Origin: Occallatibacter savannae
Lineage (GTDB): Bacteria > Acidobacteriota > Terriglobia > Terriglobales > Acidobacteriaceae
Direction of reading: 5' to 3'
Assembly (NCBI RefSeq): GCF_003131205.1
Contig: NZ_QFFY01000007.1
Location: 1 to 64,000, forward strand
Length of the DNA stretch: 64,000 nt
Shown: piece by piece, positions 61,033-64,000 of the stretch
Layout: every line of letters starts with the position of its first letter
How positions within the stretch are numbered: the first letter of the stretch is position 1
Position numbers and translations under genes: made by a program
The notes under the pieces: model-generated
Databases searched by the model: none
The model's input: the letters and a program-made list of their open reading frames with translations, nothing else
Told to the model about the DNA's origin: nothing

Positions 61033-61057
61033 GCCTGCCCTGAGCGAAGTCGAAGGG
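61033..61057. repeat. Dispersed extragenic word (GCCTGCCCTGAGCGAAGTCGAAGGG)
   Basis: A short motif familiar from intergenic repeats in many bacterial genomes, usually seen as CTTCGAC-CGCTCAGGGCAGG on the other strand. Only one copy lies here, so the call rests on recollection. It is in the hairpin-rich gap 60913-61246. Confidence 0.4.
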
Positions 61058-61104
61058 TCTCCCTCTTTTGGAGACATGGGATTCCACCGGATCATCAAAC
61101 ACCA

Positions 61105-61131
61105 CGGCCCTGCGCATTGCACGCAGGGCCG
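61105..61131. terminator. Bidirectional GC hairpin downstream of hppA
   Basis: Perfect 10-bp stem (CGGCCCTGCG and its complement at 61122-61131) with a 7-base loop. It stands about 115 bases after the pyrophosphatase stop codon on the minus strand and could also close transcription from the plus-strand gene. On the minus strand it is followed by TGGTGTTTG, a weak T-rich end. Confidence 0.55.
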
Positions 61132-61176
61132 CAGCTTACCGGTCGTCCACCAGTATCAGTGATGAGTTGTAGTCCC

Positions 61177-61213
61177 GGATGTCCTCAGTCAGCCGAAGCC
61201 GGTCAGGACATCC
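61177..61213. other. Inverted repeat next to the hppA stop
   Basis: GGATGTCCT (61177-61185) and AGGACATCC (61205-61213) are perfect complements with 19 bases between. The structure lies about 34 bases after the hppA stop codon. It may be part of the terminator or a mobile-repeat scar. Confidence 0.5.
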
Positions 61214-61246
61214 AAGCTTGTTGGCCGGCGCAACCCGCCGCTTCCC

Positions 61247-63733
<2,487 letters not shown>

Positions 63734-64000
63734 ATACCCTCCAAGAGAGATTTGCGATTCCAAATTGGCGGAAATTCCAAGGCAATTGAACTCTCAAGCC
63801 TCAGAAGTTTTCCTGCAAAAGTACAGGCCCGCGCGGCCCCCGGTCGAAGTCACCGGAAGGCTAACATCCGACTACAGGACTGTCGAGTGATTGCAGTCAC
63901 ACGCTTCTACGGCGAACGCATCATGGGGAAGCTCACACCGTCCTTTTGCGGGAATCGGAAAAACACCTGCACCTGCAGCGGGGAGGAGTCTACTCAATCC
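63734..64000. other. Upstream region of hppA to the window edge
   Basis: About 267 bases with the hppA promoter expected here but none convincingly seen. A plus-strand frame beginning at a GTG near 63888, or an ATG near 63923, stays open to the window edge but is short and unlike any family I know, so it is not called as a gene. Confidence 0.4.

Overview
The window looks like a chromosomal segment of an Acidobacteriota genome (class Terriglobia type). It is GC-rich and densely coding. It carries an N-terminal remnant of a TIGR03435-type protein (a family expanded in Acidobacteria), a PadR regulator coupled to a MacB-like membrane protein, a multi-HAMP sensor kinase, a B12-dependent ribonucleotide reductase, a membrane pyrophosphatase, GH27 and GH92 glycosidases, and a large exopolysaccharide/heptose locus. 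No rRNA, tRNA, CRISPR array, integrase or intact insertion sequence was seen.

Layout. 1-741 (-): start of a multi-HAMP sensor kinase running off the left edge. 1023-7483 (-): an acyl-CoA dehydrogenase, an ETF dehydrogenase fused to a FixX-like ferredoxin, a small four-helix-bundle protein, and the two ETF subunits, which together should move electrons from acyl-CoA oxidation to quinone. 7847-9971 (+): an eleven-haem cytochrome c and a b-type membrane cytochrome. 10131-14764: hydroxyproline degradation, with epimerase, one dehydrogenase subunit and a deaminase on + and two further dehydrogenase subunits on -, meeting tail to tail. 14795-19653 (-): GH92 alpha-mannosidase and an ABC exporter pair, divergent from a PadR regulator and an ADOP/MacB-like membrane protein (19728-21550, +).

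21586-39824 (almost all -) is a polysaccharide locus: export protein, priming sugar-phosphate transferase, chain-length protein, four glycosyltransferases, polymerase/ligase, acyltransferase, epimerase, flippase and the heptose genes gmhA, gmhB and hldE. Most of its genes overlap by a few bases. A decayed sugar nucleotidyltransferase lies inside it. 40003-43066 holds the TIGR03435 remnant, a GH27 alpha-galactosidase and a beta-lactamase-fold hydrolase.

43556-52110 (+) is the most striking part. It is a tight six-gene operon encoding an FHA protein, a 32-residue membrane microprotein, a PP2C phosphatase with an outside beta-helix, a Ser/Thr kinase with an outside helical-repeat region, a single polypeptide joining a SEDS glycosyltransferase (RodA/FtsW type) to a class B penicillin-binding protein, and a second FHA protein. 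The content recalls the actinobacterial fhaA-pstP-rodA-pbpA-pknB locus but with different sensor domains and a fused peptidoglycan synthase. I infer that reversible Ser/Thr phosphorylation controls this wall synthase.

52183-55505 (+) is a sugar-acid transporter with a D-threonate-type kinase and a PdxA2-like dehydrogenase. 55668-58955 (-) is nrdJ, with a clear promoter and NrdR box. 59495-60912 (+) holds a GNAT acetyltransferase and a pyridoxamine-oxidase-fold protein, and 61247-63733 (-) is the proton-pumping pyrophosphatase. The gap 60913-61246 is rich in hairpins and contains a dispersed-type repeat.
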